The position numbers and the translations under genes are program-made. From positions 1 to 49,424 of the forward strand of contig BAYV01000025.1 in the NCBI GenBank assembly GCA_000710935.1: a DNA stretch of 49,424 nucleotides, given 5' to 3'. Position 1 is the first letter of the stretch; each line of letters opens with the position of its first letter. Shown in pieces: positions 9,188 through 17,731 of this stretch. The notes beneath the pieces were generated by a model, which had not been told where the DNA came from, made no database searches, and worked only from the letters and a program-made list of their open reading frames with translations. Origin of the DNA: Iodidimonas nitroreducens (GTDB taxonomy: Bacteria > Pseudomonadota > Alphaproteobacteria > Sphingomonadales > Rhodothalassiaceae).

Positions 9188-9949
9188 TCAGCGTTCGGTG
9201 GCATCATTAAAGCACAAGGCGAAAAGCTGCGCTTGCGATGAAATGCCCAAGCGGCGAAAGGCGCGCTTTTTATAGGTGCGCACGCTGTTTTCGGTGATCC
9301 CCAGATCAAGGCTGATGGCTTCCACCGATTTTCCCAACAAGGTGCTTTTGCACACATCCACCTCACGCGCGGTCAGATGGCGATCCGCCCGCGTGAGGCT
9401 ATCGGCGATCATGGTCCGGGCATTTTGTTTCAGCACCGGGCGATGGCTTTTCTTACGCAATTCGCCATGCCGGGCCAGCGCCGCCATGATCATGCCGCCC
9501 TCCTGCTCCATGGCACGATGCTGTTTTTTGCTGAAAGCCTTGGCCGCATAAAAACGCAGAATATAGATGCCATCTTCCAGCTTGCGATAAAAAGACATCT
9601 GCGTGCGTGCATCGAGAAAATCGAACAACCGCAGGCCGATGGCTTCTGACCCCACATCCTCGCGATCAGTGAGATGAAGGCGTGTCTGTTTTTCAACCAG
9701 ACCTTTCAGATGAGATTTCAGGCTATGATCATCGGGCCACAGGCGCGCCCCATAGCGCAGGGCCGCAAGCGTTGCCAATTCGCCATAAGGCCCATCGCCC
9801 GCCGCCGACAAAACGATCACCCTTCCGGGCAGATATAAAAATCCAAGGCTGACATGGCATTGCCCAAGGCTGATGGCCCTTTGCAATAAAACCTCATCGA
9901 AATTGGGCAGCCCGATGGATTCAACCAGCGCTTCCAGATCATGTGTGAT
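9188..9949 (-). CDS. LuxR-family transcriptional regulator
   Basis: The C-terminal 65 residues form a LuxR/GerE helix-turn-helix (DRHLTAREVDVCKSTLLG, then ISLDLGITENSVRTYKKRAF and the RRLGISSQAQLFAL helix). The N-terminal 150 residues are a mixed alpha/beta region without a receiver signature, in the style of regulators with an unassigned sensing domain. The start is unclear. The first conventional start is a TTG at 9886, but in-frame protein-like sequence (ITHDLEALVESIGLPNFDEV) continues upstream to 9949 with no ATG or GTG; an AAGG lies about 7 bases before the ATC at 9949. I give the longer extent; 9886 is the conservative alternative. It diverges from glnK. Confidence 0.75.
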   Translation of the reverse strand: MTHDLEALVESIGLPNFDEVLLQRAISLGQCHVSLGFLYLPGRVIVLSAAGDGPYGELATLAALRYGARLWPDDHSLKSHLKGLVEKQTRLHLTDREDVGSEAIGLRLFDFLDARTQMSFYRKLEDGIYILRFYAAKAFSKKQHRAMEQEGGMIMAALARHGELRKKSHRPVLKQNARTMIADSLTRADRHLTAREVDVCKSTLLGKSVEAISLDLGITENSVRTYKKRAFRRLGISSQAQLFALCFNDATER

Positions 9950-10067
9950 GGCGGCACCTTTTTATCCTGTCACCCTTTTGGGGACTATAACGGAATCTTT
10001 TGCGGTGCACAATAAGACGGTCTGTTTTTGACATAAACAGAAACACAAAGTCGAAAAGGCTGCGCCA

Positions 10068-10406
10068 ATGAAAATGATTATTGCCATTATCCGGCCATCC
10101 CGCCTTGAAGCCGTGAAAGACAGTTTGTCGGCTATCGGGGTTGAGGGGATGACCGTGAGCGAAGTGCAGGGCTATGGCCGACAGAAAGGCCACACGGAAA
10201 TATACCGTGGGGCGGAATATGCCATCAGCTTTGTTCCCAAGATCAAGATCGAAACCGTTGTGCGCGAAGCACAAATGGAATCCGCGATCGAAGAAATCAA
10301 AAAAGCAGCGCAAACCGGAAAGATGGGAGACGGGAAAATTTTCGTCCTGCCGGTGGAATTTGCCATGCGCATCAGAACGGAGGATAGCAATGAAGCGGCT
10401 CTTTGA
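10068..10406 (+). CDS. glnK: PII nitrogen regulatory protein GlnK
   Basis: At 112 residues this is the standard PII length. It starts MKMIIAIIRPSRLEAVKDSL, and the T-loop reads YGRQKGHTEIYRGAEY, with the uridylylation tyrosine at Y51. The C-terminal signature GKMGDGKIFVLPVE is present. PII trimers sense 2-oxoglutarate, ATP and ADP; GlnK plugs AmtB when ammonium is plentiful. The next gene is amtB, whose ATG lies 17 bases inside glnK's 3' end, so the two are translationally coupled. Confidence 0.96.
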   Translation: MKMIIAIIRPSRLEAVKDSLSAIGVEGMTVSEVQGYGRQKGHTEIYRGAEYAISFVPKIKIETVVREAQMESAIEEIKKAAQTGKMGDGKIFVLPVEFAMRIRTEDSNEAAL

Positions 10407-11754
10407 TCAGATGAAGGGGCGGATGCGCCTTTTGCGAGCCTGTGCCGCCACCGGGCTGGTGGTCTCGGCGCTGCTGGCCCCGGCCCCGGTCTTTGCCGCT
10501 GTCTCCGAAGAAACAGCATTTGTTTTCAATACTTTGCTGTTTTTGATTGGTGGCTTTCTGGTGATGTGGATGGCGGCTGGCTTTTGCATGCTGGAAGCGG
10601 GGCTGGTGCGCTCCAAAAATGTCGCCGATATCTGCCTCAAGAACATCTCGCTCTATTCCATTGCCGGGATCATGTATTATCTCATCGGCTATCGCCTGAT
10701 GTATGATGGCGTTGATGGCGGCTTCATGGGCGCCATCGGCTTCTGGTCGCCCGATGATAGCGCGGCCCTGGCCGAGACGGGTGATTTTTCAGCTGGCTAT
10801 GCGGCAGCATCCGATTGGTTTTTCCAGATGGTTTTCGTGGCGACTGCCGCCTCGATCGTGTCCGGCACCATGGCCGAACGGGTGAAGCTGGTGCCTTTCC
10901 TGATTTTCACCGCTCTGCTCACCGGGATCATCTATCCCATTCAGGGGGCGTGGCATTGGGGCGGCGGTTGGCTTTCAGAAATGGGCTTTGCCGATTTCGC
11001 AGGTTCGACGCTGGTTCATTCGGTCGGCGGCTGGGCGGCGCTCACGGGGGCCATCATTCTGGGGGCACGGCTTGGCAAATATGATGCCCATGGCCGTCCG
11101 CGCGCCATGCCCGGTTCCAGCCTGCCACTGGCCACATTGGGAACCTTCGTTTTGTGGTTTGGCTGGTTTGGTTTCAATGGGGCATCGCAATTGGCTCTGG
11201 GATCGGCGGCGGATTCCATCGCCATCAGCCAGATTTTTGCCAATACCAATATGGCTGCTGCCGGCGGTGTGGTAACGGCCCTGATCCTCACCCGGATCAT
11301 TTATAAAAAGGTCGATCTGACCATGAGCCTCAATGGGGCTCTGGCGGGTCTGGTGGCGATCACTGCCGAGCCGCTGACCCCCAGCATCGGGCAGGCGATC
11401 ATCATCGGCTCGATCGGCTCGGCTTTGGTGGTTTTTGCCATTCCTTTCATTGATCGTCTGAAGATCGATGATGTTGTTGGCGCCATTTCGGTGCATCTGG
11501 TGGGCGGCATCTGGGGCACCCTGGCGGTTCCCCTCACCAATGGTGATGCGAGCTTCCTGACCCAGTTGATCGGGGTTGTTGCCATCGGTGCCTTCGTCAT
11601 CGTGCTCAGCACCATCTTCTGGCTCATCCTGAAATACAGCATTGGAATCAGGCTGGATGAAGAAGCAGAAACCATCGGATCGGATATCGCTGAATTGGGG
11701 CTGGAAGCCTATCCCGAATTTGGCGGCGGTTCGCATAAATACCGAGGTACATGA
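10390..11754 (+). CDS. amtB: Ammonium transporter AmtB
   Basis: The 454-residue protein has a cleavable signal peptide (ALLAPAPVFAAVSE) followed by eleven membrane segments. Conserved Amt landmarks include FCMLEAGLVRSKNV, the pore histidines in STLVHSVGGWAAL and GAISVHLVGGIWGTL, and GTFVLWFGWFGFNG. It conducts NH4+/NH3 across the inner membrane and is gated by GlnK. The start at 10390 has AGGA 5 bases upstream and sits inside glnK, so the longer open frame upstream is not used. The C-terminal tail (GLEAYPEFGGG) carries the GlnK-responsive segment. Confidence 0.95.
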   Translation: MKRLFDQMKGRMRLLRACAATGLVVSALLAPAPVFAAVSEETAFVFNTLLFLIGGFLVMWMAAGFCMLEAGLVRSKNVADICLKNISLYSIAGIMYYLIGYRLMYDGVDGGFMGAIGFWSPDDSAALAETGDFSAGYAAASDWFFQMVFVATAASIVSGTMAERVKLVPFLIFTALLTGIIYPIQGAWHWGGGWLSEMGFADFAGSTLVHSVGGWAALTGAIILGARLGKYDAHGRPRAMPGSSLPLATLGTFVLWFGWFGFNGASQLALGSAADSIAISQIFANTNMAAAGGVVTALILTRIIYKKVDLTMSLNGALAGLVAITAEPLTPSIGQAIIIGSIGSALVVFAIPFIDRLKIDDVVGAISVHLVGGIWGTLAVPLTNGDASFLTQLIGVVAIGAFVIVLSTIFWLILKYSIGIRLDEEAETIGSDIAELGLEAYPEFGGGSHKYRGT

Positions 11755-11763
11755 GGAGAGGAC

Positions 11764-11798
11764 GCGGGAGCCAGCATGGCTTGGGGCTGGTTTCCCGC
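11764..11798 (+). promoter_or_regulatory. Hairpin between amtB and the TorF-type porin gene
   Basis: GCGGGA-G-CCAG pairs with CTGG-TT-TCCCGC in the RNA, an almost perfect stem of ten pairs starting 9 bases after the amtB stop. No T-run follows, so it does not look like a classic terminator. It may stabilise the upstream mRNA end or partly attenuate readthrough into the porin gene; this is inference. Confidence 0.4.
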
Positions 11799-11909
11799 AT
11801 CTTTGGAACAGGGGTGTGATCCGGCTCTGAAACGCCCTTGATCCACCAAAACATCAAAGCCCGGCCTCCAGTATTGATCGCATTTCAACGTCCATGGAAG
11901 GAACCCATC

Positions 11910-12665
11910 ATGGAACGCACACTCCCCCTTTGCCTGAAGCCTGCCGCCGATAAAGTGCGCGTCTTTACATCTTTCAGCGCTTTGGCCATGATCTTATCGG
12001 CGCTGCTGGCCGCCCCCGCCGCCAAGGCCCAAGAAGCCGAAGAGGCTGAGAAAAAACCTGAATTCTTTACCATAAGCGGCAATGTGGCCCTTGTTTCCGA
12101 TTATCGCTTTCGCGGCGTTTCATTAAGCGATGAAGATGCCGCCATCCAGGGGGGCATCAGCCTCAATACCGCACCGGGATTTTTCATCGGCACCTGGGCA
12201 TCGAGCATCGAAACCTTTAACGGCGCCGAAACCGAGCTTGATCTTTACGCCGGCTATGGTTTCACCCTGAAAGGCTTTGCCATCACCGCCGGGGTTACGG
12301 CCTTTTTGTTCCCCGATGGACAGAATACGGATTATGTGGAGCCCTATTTCAGCGTGGGCCGCAGCTTTGGCGCCTTTAGCACCACATTTGGCGCCGCTTA
12401 TGCCCCGGATCAATCCAATATCGGCAATAACGATAATATCTATGTATATAATTCCAGTTCGCTGGCTTTGGGCGATACGCCTTTTTCCCTTAATGGCACC
12501 CTTGGCTATGAGGATGGCGCTTTTGGCGATAACAAAGTGGATTGGAGCCTTGGCCTTTCCGGGAGTTGGAAGGGATTGAATGTCTCCGCAGCCTATGTGG
12601 ATACCAGCAAAGCCGGGACGACAACCGATGCCACGGTGGTCTTCTCAATCGGCATGTCATTTTGA
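11910..12665 (+). CDS. TorF/Gcw-chp family putative outer-membrane porin
   Basis: The 251-residue protein has a signal peptide ending AAPAAKAQE and a short acidic linker. The family opening for this beta-barrel follows: ISGNVALVSDYRFRGVSLSD, then GTWASSIETFNGAETELDLY and YEPYFSVG-like strands, ending in a terminal Phe. Family members (TIGR02001/TorF) are widespread beside glnK-amtB in Alphaproteobacteria, so a role in outer-membrane passage of ammonium or nitrogen compounds is suspected but not proved. AAGGA lies before the ATG at 11910. The gene follows amtB after 155 bases that hold a hairpin. Confidence 0.85.
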   Translation: MERTLPLCLKPAADKVRVFTSFSALAMILSALLAAPAAKAQEAEEAEKKPEFFTISGNVALVSDYRFRGVSLSDEDAAIQGGISLNTAPGFFIGTWASSIETFNGAETELDLYAGYGFTLKGFAITAGVTAFLFPDGQNTDYVEPYFSVGRSFGAFSTTFGAAYAPDQSNIGNNDNIYVYNSSSLALGDTPFSLNGTLGYEDGAFGDNKVDWSLGLSGSWKGLNVSAAYVDTSKAGTTTDATVVFSIGMSF

Positions 12666-12791
12666 TGATGATCTGCGGTGCAGGCTTGGCCCGCAACCCT
12701 TTGGGACACATGATCGCCAATTGTTATCCCCTGATTACATAAGGGATCTTTCTGGTTTCATGCCCCAACCCTCTGGCCTCAGCCGCCAGAA

Positions 12792-12822
12792 GCCCGCCGC
12801 CGGATTGAAAGCCGGGGCGGGC
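12792..12822 (+). terminator. Probable terminator after the TorF-type porin gene
   Basis: GCCCGCC and GGGCGGGC form a strong stem with an inner CCGG/CCGG pairing, followed by AACTTTTATTT. It lies about 127 bases after the porin stop in the gap between convergent genes. The T-tract is imperfect, so confidence is moderate. The rest of the 12666-12909 gap holds GC-rich repeats of AARCCGGGC type and no convincing gene. Confidence 0.5.
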
Positions 12823-12909
12823 AACTTTTATTTCACAGCATCCGTGCTTCGCCACAATCAGGCCCCAAAAACCGGGCTAGAAGCCGGGCCAGAAACCGAG
12901 CAAGAAAAA

Positions 12910-14199
12910 TCAGGCTGAAGCAGGCACAGGGCCGGTGTGCGGATGCATCAGAGAGTCCCGCACTCTGGCGATCATGATCTGGCGGGCGCGCTCCAGTATC
13001 TCATTCATCGATGGGGTTTGCGCAAACATCCGCAAAGCCCGTTCGCGCAATTGCTGGCCATTGGGCAGATCAGGCAAATCGGGCAGATGCAGATTATGCA
13101 CGAGGGCACCCATTTCATGGCGGGCATGTTCCATCTTGAAATCAAGCTGGGCCTGCCATTGATCGAGCAGGATATTGATGTCTTTTTGCAGGCCATCCAT
13201 CTTGTGCGACAGATCTTCCATCGAGGCATCAAAGCTTGCGCGGCCGCTCGCAAGCGACTGGCGCAATTCAGAGCTGATCATATCCAGATGAAAGCTGCCC
13301 GCCAATTGATGCGCGGCTTTTTCCACCACAGCGCGGCCCAGCCTTTGTTCATTTTTGACGACGGCTTCAGGGGGTGTTTTCAACTCATGCACCACACCAA
13401 TAAAGGCCAGACCCTTCAGGATGTAAAAGCTGATATCAATTTCATACCAGCGAAAGCCCTGACAGGCGGCGCTTTGATAATAATGGTGATTATTATGCCA
13501 GCCTTCGCCAAAGGTCAGCAGCGCCAGCCACCAGTTATTGCGGGATTGATCCCCGGTCAGATAGCGCTGATTGCCATGCACATGGGCCAGCGAATTGATG
13601 AAGAATGTGGCGTGCCACAGGGCCACTGTGCTCCAGAAAAAGCCAACCACAAGGCCCGACCAGCCCGCCAGCAGCCACACCACAAACCCTAAAAGGATGG
13701 GGGGCAGATAGCGATTGCGATCCAGCCACCGCAATTCGGGATATTTGGCAAGATCAGGAACCGTTGAAAGATCGGTTTCATTATGCTTGCGATCAAAAAT
13801 CCAGCCCATATGGGAATAAATGAAGCTGCGCTTTACGGGTGAATGGACGTCCTCATCGGTATCGGAATGGCGATGATGATGCCGATGGGTGGATGCCCAC
13901 CATAAAGCGCCGCGCTGGGCAGAGCTTTGGGCGATGAAGGCCAGAATGAATTGAAATACGCGCCCGGTTTTAAATGTGCGATGGGAAAAATAGCGGTGAT
14001 AACCACCGGTGACCCCAAACATGCGCAGGGCATAAAGCCCAAGAGCGATCATCACATCAACCAGATGAACCCCGGTCCAGATGGCGGCAAAACAAACCAG
14101 ATGCGCCAGAATGAACGGGATCGTTGACCCCCATTGAATATCGGCTTTCGGGGCAGAGCCATCAATGAGTGGGGGGTGTCCGGTCCGGTAAGCTTTCAT
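12910..14199 (-). CDS. Acyl-CoA-type fatty acid desaturase with long C-terminal helical tail
   Basis: The 429-residue protein has the three histidine boxes of membrane di-iron desaturases: HRYFSH (68-73), HRHHHRH (105-111) and HNNHH (235-239), with hydrophobic segments between them. WWASTHRHHHRHSDTDEDVH and TFGEGWHNNHHYY are typical of stearoyl-CoA Delta-9 desaturases. The catalytic core ends near residue 270. The remaining 158 residues form an amphipathic helical region (ISSELRQSLASGRASFD, then EDLSHKMDGLQKDINILLDQ), a short LPDLPDLPN repeat and another helix. Such a tail is not needed for catalysis and is unusual in length. The start is supported by AAGGAAAG upstream. The gene stands alone between two terminator-like structures. 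Confidence 0.9.
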   Translation of the reverse strand: MKAYRTGHPPLIDGSAPKADIQWGSTIPFILAHLVCFAAIWTGVHLVDVMIALGLYALRMFGVTGGYHRYFSHRTFKTGRVFQFILAFIAQSSAQRGALWWASTHRHHHRHSDTDEDVHSPVKRSFIYSHMGWIFDRKHNETDLSTVPDLAKYPELRWLDRNRYLPPILLGFVVWLLAGWSGLVVGFFWSTVALWHATFFINSLAHVHGNQRYLTGDQSRNNWWLALLTFGEGWHNNHHYYQSAACQGFRWYEIDISFYILKGLAFIGVVHELKTPPEAVVKNEQRLGRAVVEKAAHQLAGSFHLDMISSELRQSLASGRASFDASMEDLSHKMDGLQKDINILLDQWQAQLDFKMEHARHEMGALVHNLHLPDLPDLPNGQQLRERALRMFAQTPSMNEILERARQIMIARVRDSLMHPHTGPVPASA

Positions 14200-14381
14200 G
14201 AACTCTCGTCTTTCCTTGATGAGGGCCTTGATAAGGGTACGGCTTTGCGCAGCGATTTATAGCATGGCGGGAGACAAGCGCCTACGCACATCCACTATAT
14301 AATCAAATCATTTTAAAAAAACATGGCGATGAAGGATAAAACAGAAAAATTCTGACAACCGTCTGCTCAGCCCCGTATCAC
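14200..14381. other. Intergenic stretch upstream of the desaturase
   Basis: This region holds the desaturase promoter on the minus strand, with an AT-rich stretch near 14300-14345. No reading frame with a ribosome site is visible. Confidence 0.5.
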
Positions 14382-14410
14382 AAAAAAACACCCCGGCCAG
14401 AAGGCCGGGG
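14382..14410 (-). terminator. Rho-independent terminator of the TonB receptor gene
   Basis: On the minus strand CCCCGGCC-TTCT-GGCCGGGG is an 8-bp perfect stem with a 4-base loop, followed by TGTTTTTTT. It lies 31 bases after the receptor's stop codon. Confidence 0.9.
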
Positions 14411-14441
14411 CGATGGAATGACGAAATCCTAAGCTGTCATG

Positions 14442-16703
14442 TTAAAGCCGACGGGTGAGATCGACCCCCCATGTTCTGGGCTGCGCGCGGAAGGTAAAAC
14501 CACCCGGTGAGAATTCGGCATTATAATCCTTATCGCCGACATTTTTCGCCCAAGCGGTGAGGCTCCAATCATCATTTTCGATCGTGGCCCGCAGATTGAC
14601 AAGGTTCACCGGATTGCGCACCGTGGTGTTGAACGGCTCCCACCATGTTTTGCCAAAGCGGATATGATCGGCCCGCAAGATGAGATAAGCATCATCCAAA
14701 ATCCCCAAAGGATAGGTATATTCCAGCCCCAGATTGGTGGTGAGGCGGGTATTGAGCGGCGATTCATTGCCAATGGCCGAGGGATCGACGAAATCCTTGA
14801 TCTCGCTGTCATTGAAACCAAGGCTCGCATTCAGCCGCAAGCCTTCGATCAGCAGGGCATCGGCTTCGATTTCAAAGCCATTATGATCAACCTTGTCGAT
14901 GGTCCCAAGATTCTGGGTTGAGTTCTGGGCGATGAACACAAAGAACAACTCGCCCTTCATATCCGTGTGATAGGCGGCAGCGCTCACATTCACACGATTA
15001 TTGAATAATTGCGCCTTCATGCCAACTTCAGACGTGCGGGCGGTGGAGGCTTCAAAAATATCATCCACCCCGGCAATGCCCAGATCGGCAGCCACGGCCC
15101 CCACACCGGATTGATTGAACCCGCCTGAACGAAAGCCTTTGCCCCAGCTTGCATAAAGGCTGACCGTATCGCTGGGCTGGTAACGGGCGGTGAATTTTGG
15201 CTGGATGGAGTCAAAACGGGTTTGCCGTTCCTGCCCCTCAAAGGCCGAATTGCCAGGCAGGCAGGGGGTGGGTGTGGCCCCATCGGGGAAGCAGAAGGGC
15301 TCATCCGGGGTCAGCGTGGTGATGCGCCGGCGGTCATTATCATAGCGGACCGAAGCCTGAAGCTGCACACTGGGCGAAAGTTCATAGACAAGATCGCCAA
15401 AAAAGGCATAGGCGAAATTATCCTGCTTATCAGCAAGGAATGAAGTCGGCAGATTCAAAGGATTGGTGCTGGGATTGATTTTTTCCGGATCGATCCCGTT
15501 TCCGGTATCAAAGCGCGTGCTCAAAGAAGCCAGCCGATCCGTTTGGATCATATAGGTTCCCACCACCCAGCTCAGCTTTTCTCCGCTTTCCGAGGTCAGG
15601 CGAAATTCCTGGCTGAGCGAATCCGTTTTGAATAAGGCAGTCTGGTTGAGATCGATTGGAAAGCCGAGTTGGCCTGCCAGAAACGAATCCTCGATGGGTA
15701 GGAAATCGAAGGCATCGCCGGTTGCCAGCTCATCGGTTTTGTTCCAAGCGGTCACGGATGTCAGGGTTGCAAAACCGGCATCATATTCCGCCCGCACGGA
15801 AGCATTATAGCTATCGCGCTCATTCACCCCGGGATTGTTCACCCGCACCGGCAAAACATTATTAACATCAGGCGTGATGGCGAAGGTAAAGGCCCGGGCA
15901 TCGGTCTTGATGATATTGCCGATCACATCCACCTTCAGCTTTTCGGATGGCTCATAAAGCAGGCGGGCGCGCAAAGAGAGGTCTTCAAAAGGCTGCGCTT
16001 CTTCATCAAGGAAGGTATTGGGGATGACCCCATCCGTATCCTTGTAAGAACCGGAAATGCGAAAGCCAAGGCTATCGGTGATTGGCCCCGAAAAGCTGCC
16101 TTTGGTTTGATAGCCAAAGCCATTATCCACACCCACCTCGACCTGGCCCTCATAATCGATGCTGGGCTCTTTGGTTTCGATGATGATCGCCCCGCCAATG
16201 GCATTGCGCCCATAAAGCGCGCCCTGGGGGCCTTTCAAAACTTCGATCCGCTCCAGATCGAATAATTCGGTGTTAAACATTTCAGGATTGCTTTGCAAAA
16301 CACCATCAACCACCACCGCCACCGATGGTTCGCTGTTTCGCGCCTGCCCAATCCCACGCACCACCACAAAGGCAGCGCCCTGATTTTGAGTCTGGATCAA
16401 ATTCACATTGGATGTGAGATTGATGAAATCCTGTGGCGTTTCAATCCCCGCGCGCTCGATTTTACCGGCGGTGAAGGCAGTCACGGCAATCGGCACATCC
16501 TGATAGCTTTCAACGCGCTTACGCGATGTCACCACGATTTCTTCCAATTGAAGAATACGTTCCGGGGCTGCATCCTGTGTTTCGGCTCCGCCCTGCTCCT
16601 GTGCCGAAAGCTGCGCCGAAACCACAAGGAATGGCACCATACATGCTGTTTTGAGCAACAGGGCCCTCGTGTTTTGCGGCAATCGTGTCTGTCTATTGAA
16701 CAT
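14442..16703 (-). CDS. TonB-dependent outer-membrane receptor
   Basis: The 753-residue receptor has a signal peptide (LLLKTACMVPFLVVSAQLSA) and a TonB box (LEEIVVTSRKR). Its plug domain contains VVVRGIGQ, VVVDGVLQ and ERIEVLKGPQGALYGRNAIG. A long beta-barrel ends WGVDLTRRL. The sequence resembles the large sphingomonad-type group that imports hydrophobic or aromatic nutrients rather than siderophore receptors. The ATG at 16703 has GGAGG 8 bases upstream; open frame further upstream is not used. Neighbours are a VOC-fold protein, a hydrolase and an IclR regulator, which fits an uptake-plus-degradation cluster. The substrate is unknown. Confidence 0.92.
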   Translation of the reverse strand: MFNRQTRLPQNTRALLLKTACMVPFLVVSAQLSAQEQGGAETQDAAPERILQLEEIVVTSRKRVESYQDVPIAVTAFTAGKIERAGIETPQDFINLTSNVNLIQTQNQGAAFVVVRGIGQARNSEPSVAVVVDGVLQSNPEMFNTELFDLERIEVLKGPQGALYGRNAIGGAIIIETKEPSIDYEGQVEVGVDNGFGYQTKGSFSGPITDSLGFRISGSYKDTDGVIPNTFLDEEAQPFEDLSLRARLLYEPSEKLKVDVIGNIIKTDARAFTFAITPDVNNVLPVRVNNPGVNERDSYNASVRAEYDAGFATLTSVTAWNKTDELATGDAFDFLPIEDSFLAGQLGFPIDLNQTALFKTDSLSQEFRLTSESGEKLSWVVGTYMIQTDRLASLSTRFDTGNGIDPEKINPSTNPLNLPTSFLADKQDNFAYAFFGDLVYELSPSVQLQASVRYDNDRRRITTLTPDEPFCFPDGATPTPCLPGNSAFEGQERQTRFDSIQPKFTARYQPSDTVSLYASWGKGFRSGGFNQSGVGAVAADLGIAGVDDIFEASTARTSEVGMKAQLFNNRVNVSAAAYHTDMKGELFFVFIAQNSTQNLGTIDKVDHNGFEIEADALLIEGLRLNASLGFNDSEIKDFVDPSAIGNESPLNTRLTTNLGLEYTYPLGILDDAYLILRADHIRFGKTWWEPFNTTVRNPVNLVNLRATIENDDWSLTAWAKNVGDKDYNAEFSPGGFTFRAQPRTWGVDLTRRL

Positions 16704-16881
16704 GCCTTGTCCTCCCCTTGGGTTGATCGATGCAGAATCCAGACAAATGCATGGCTGGTCTTTCATCGCTGCCTTTGGCCTTAAAGCGCGCCCCGATCCG
16801 AAGGGCACCTGTGCATCCCTTCTTTTGGAGAATGCTTGTCGGCTGTCACTTTTTGACCTCTGATGAATGTAGTTTACAGAA

Positions 16882-16915
16882 TTTCGATTTACGAAGTCAA
16901 TTTCATAAATCGAAA
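16882..16915. promoter_or_regulatory. Inverted repeat, candidate operator for the IclR regulator
   Basis: TTTCGATTTA and TAAATCGAAA are perfect 10-base inverted arms separated by 14 bases, upstream of the TonB receptor gene and just beyond the terminator of the VOC gene. ATCGAAA also occurs twice in the other promoter region of this cluster (17685 and 17704). IclR regulators commonly bind palindromic or repeated AT-rich sites; binding here is inference. Confidence 0.45.
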
Positions 16916-16949
16916 AAATGCCGCTTCGGTGATGAAACCAAAGCGGCAT
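16913..16949 (-). terminator. Rho-independent terminator of the VOC gene
   Basis: On the minus strand ATGCCGCTT and AAGCGGCAT pair perfectly around a short loop and are followed by TTTTTT. It is about 80 bases past the stop of the VOC-fold gene and ends just short of the TonB receptor promoter. Confidence 0.85.
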
Positions 16950-17028
16950 AAATGGCTATCTGATTGTTTGATCAATTCCGGGGGGCATCGAAAAATCGCT
17001 CAAGGCCAATGGTTTGGGAGCAATGCTC

Positions 17029-17655
17029 TCAAGCTTTGGCATCTTTGGCGACCCAGCCCGCACCACGCTCAAAATTATTGGTGGGCACATCGTCTTCAGC
17101 CATCCAGCGATCCAGAATGCTGCGGGCATCATCGCCAGCACGGGCCATCATCACATCCGTATTTGGCACCCGGGTCGTCAGTTCCACCTGCATCCCATTG
17201 GGATCATGCAGATAAATCGATGATAAATAGCCATGATCGGTGAGCACATAAGGATAATCGGCCTCATCCAAACGCTTGCGATAGTCTTGCAAAGCCTCAT
17301 CATCCGTCACCTCGATGGCGATATGATGGGTGAAAGGATTGATCTGCTCGAATCTTTGGATGGCGTGATCGGCATTTTGCTTCACATTCTTGAATTGGAA
17401 AAACGCAAGGCATGAGCCATCCCCCAATTCAAAAAATGTGTGAATATAATTATCCGGCTCACCCGTCACCGGATTGGTGCGTTCGATCCATGTGCCGATC
17501 AAGGGCATCGACAGCAGATCTTCATAAAATTTGCGCGTTTCTTCCATGTCTTTGGCCAGATAGGCATGATGATGCATCATGCGAACCTTGTTTTTCGCCT
17601 GACGCGCTTTGCATTTTTTATCATAAGTGGCTTGATCGAACTGCGGCTCGGGCAT
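17029..17655 (-). CDS. VOC/glyoxalase-fold metalloprotein, possible ring-cleaving dioxygenase
   Basis: The 208-residue protein contains a paired beta-alpha-beta-beta-beta VOC fold. Likely metal ligands are His in RMMHHHAYLAKDM, His in FTHHIAIEVTDDE and Glu in GMQVELTTRV. This set is shared by glyoxalase I, fosfomycin-resistance proteins and type-I extradiol dioxygenases. With a TonB receptor, an alpha/beta hydrolase and an IclR regulator beside it, a catabolic oxygenase or isomerase is more likely than methylglyoxal detoxification; this is context-based. GGAGAG lies upstream of the ATG at 17655. The promoter diverges from the hydrolase. Confidence 0.8.
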   Translation of the reverse strand: MPEPQFDQATYDKKCKARQAKNKVRMMHHHAYLAKDMEETRKFYEDLLSMPLIGTWIERTNPVTGEPDNYIHTFFELGDGSCLAFFQFKNVKQNADHAIQRFEQINPFTHHIAIEVTDDEALQDYRKRLDEADYPYVLTDHGYLSSIYLHDPNGMQVELTTRVPNTDVMMARAGDDARSILDRWMAEDDVPTNNFERGAGWVAKDAKA

Positions 17656-17683
17656 ACTGACTCTCCTTTGAACAAATGTCGCT

Positions 17684-17712
17684 GATCGAAATTATATTCA
17701 TTTATCGAAATT
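17684..17712. promoter_or_regulatory. Direct repeats ATCGAAATT in a divergent promoter
   Basis: ATCGAAATT occurs at 17685-17693 and again at 17704-17712, a 19-base spacing close to two helical turns, between the VOC gene and the hydrolase gene. The core is the same as in the inverted repeat upstream of the TonB receptor. A shared regulator, most simply the IclR protein encoded next door, is inferred. Confidence 0.4.
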
Positions 17713-17731
17713 GTGCAAGAACAGCGAAAGC

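Noticed and set aside
9955-10067. Sigma-54 promoter for glnK
   Set aside because: Nitrogen genes often use sigma-54, but no GG-N10-GC pair with the right surrounding bases is present here.
12580-12918. 112-codon plus-strand frame after the TorF porin gene
   Set aside because: It mostly overlaps the porin in another frame and continues through GC-rich repeats; no ribosome site.
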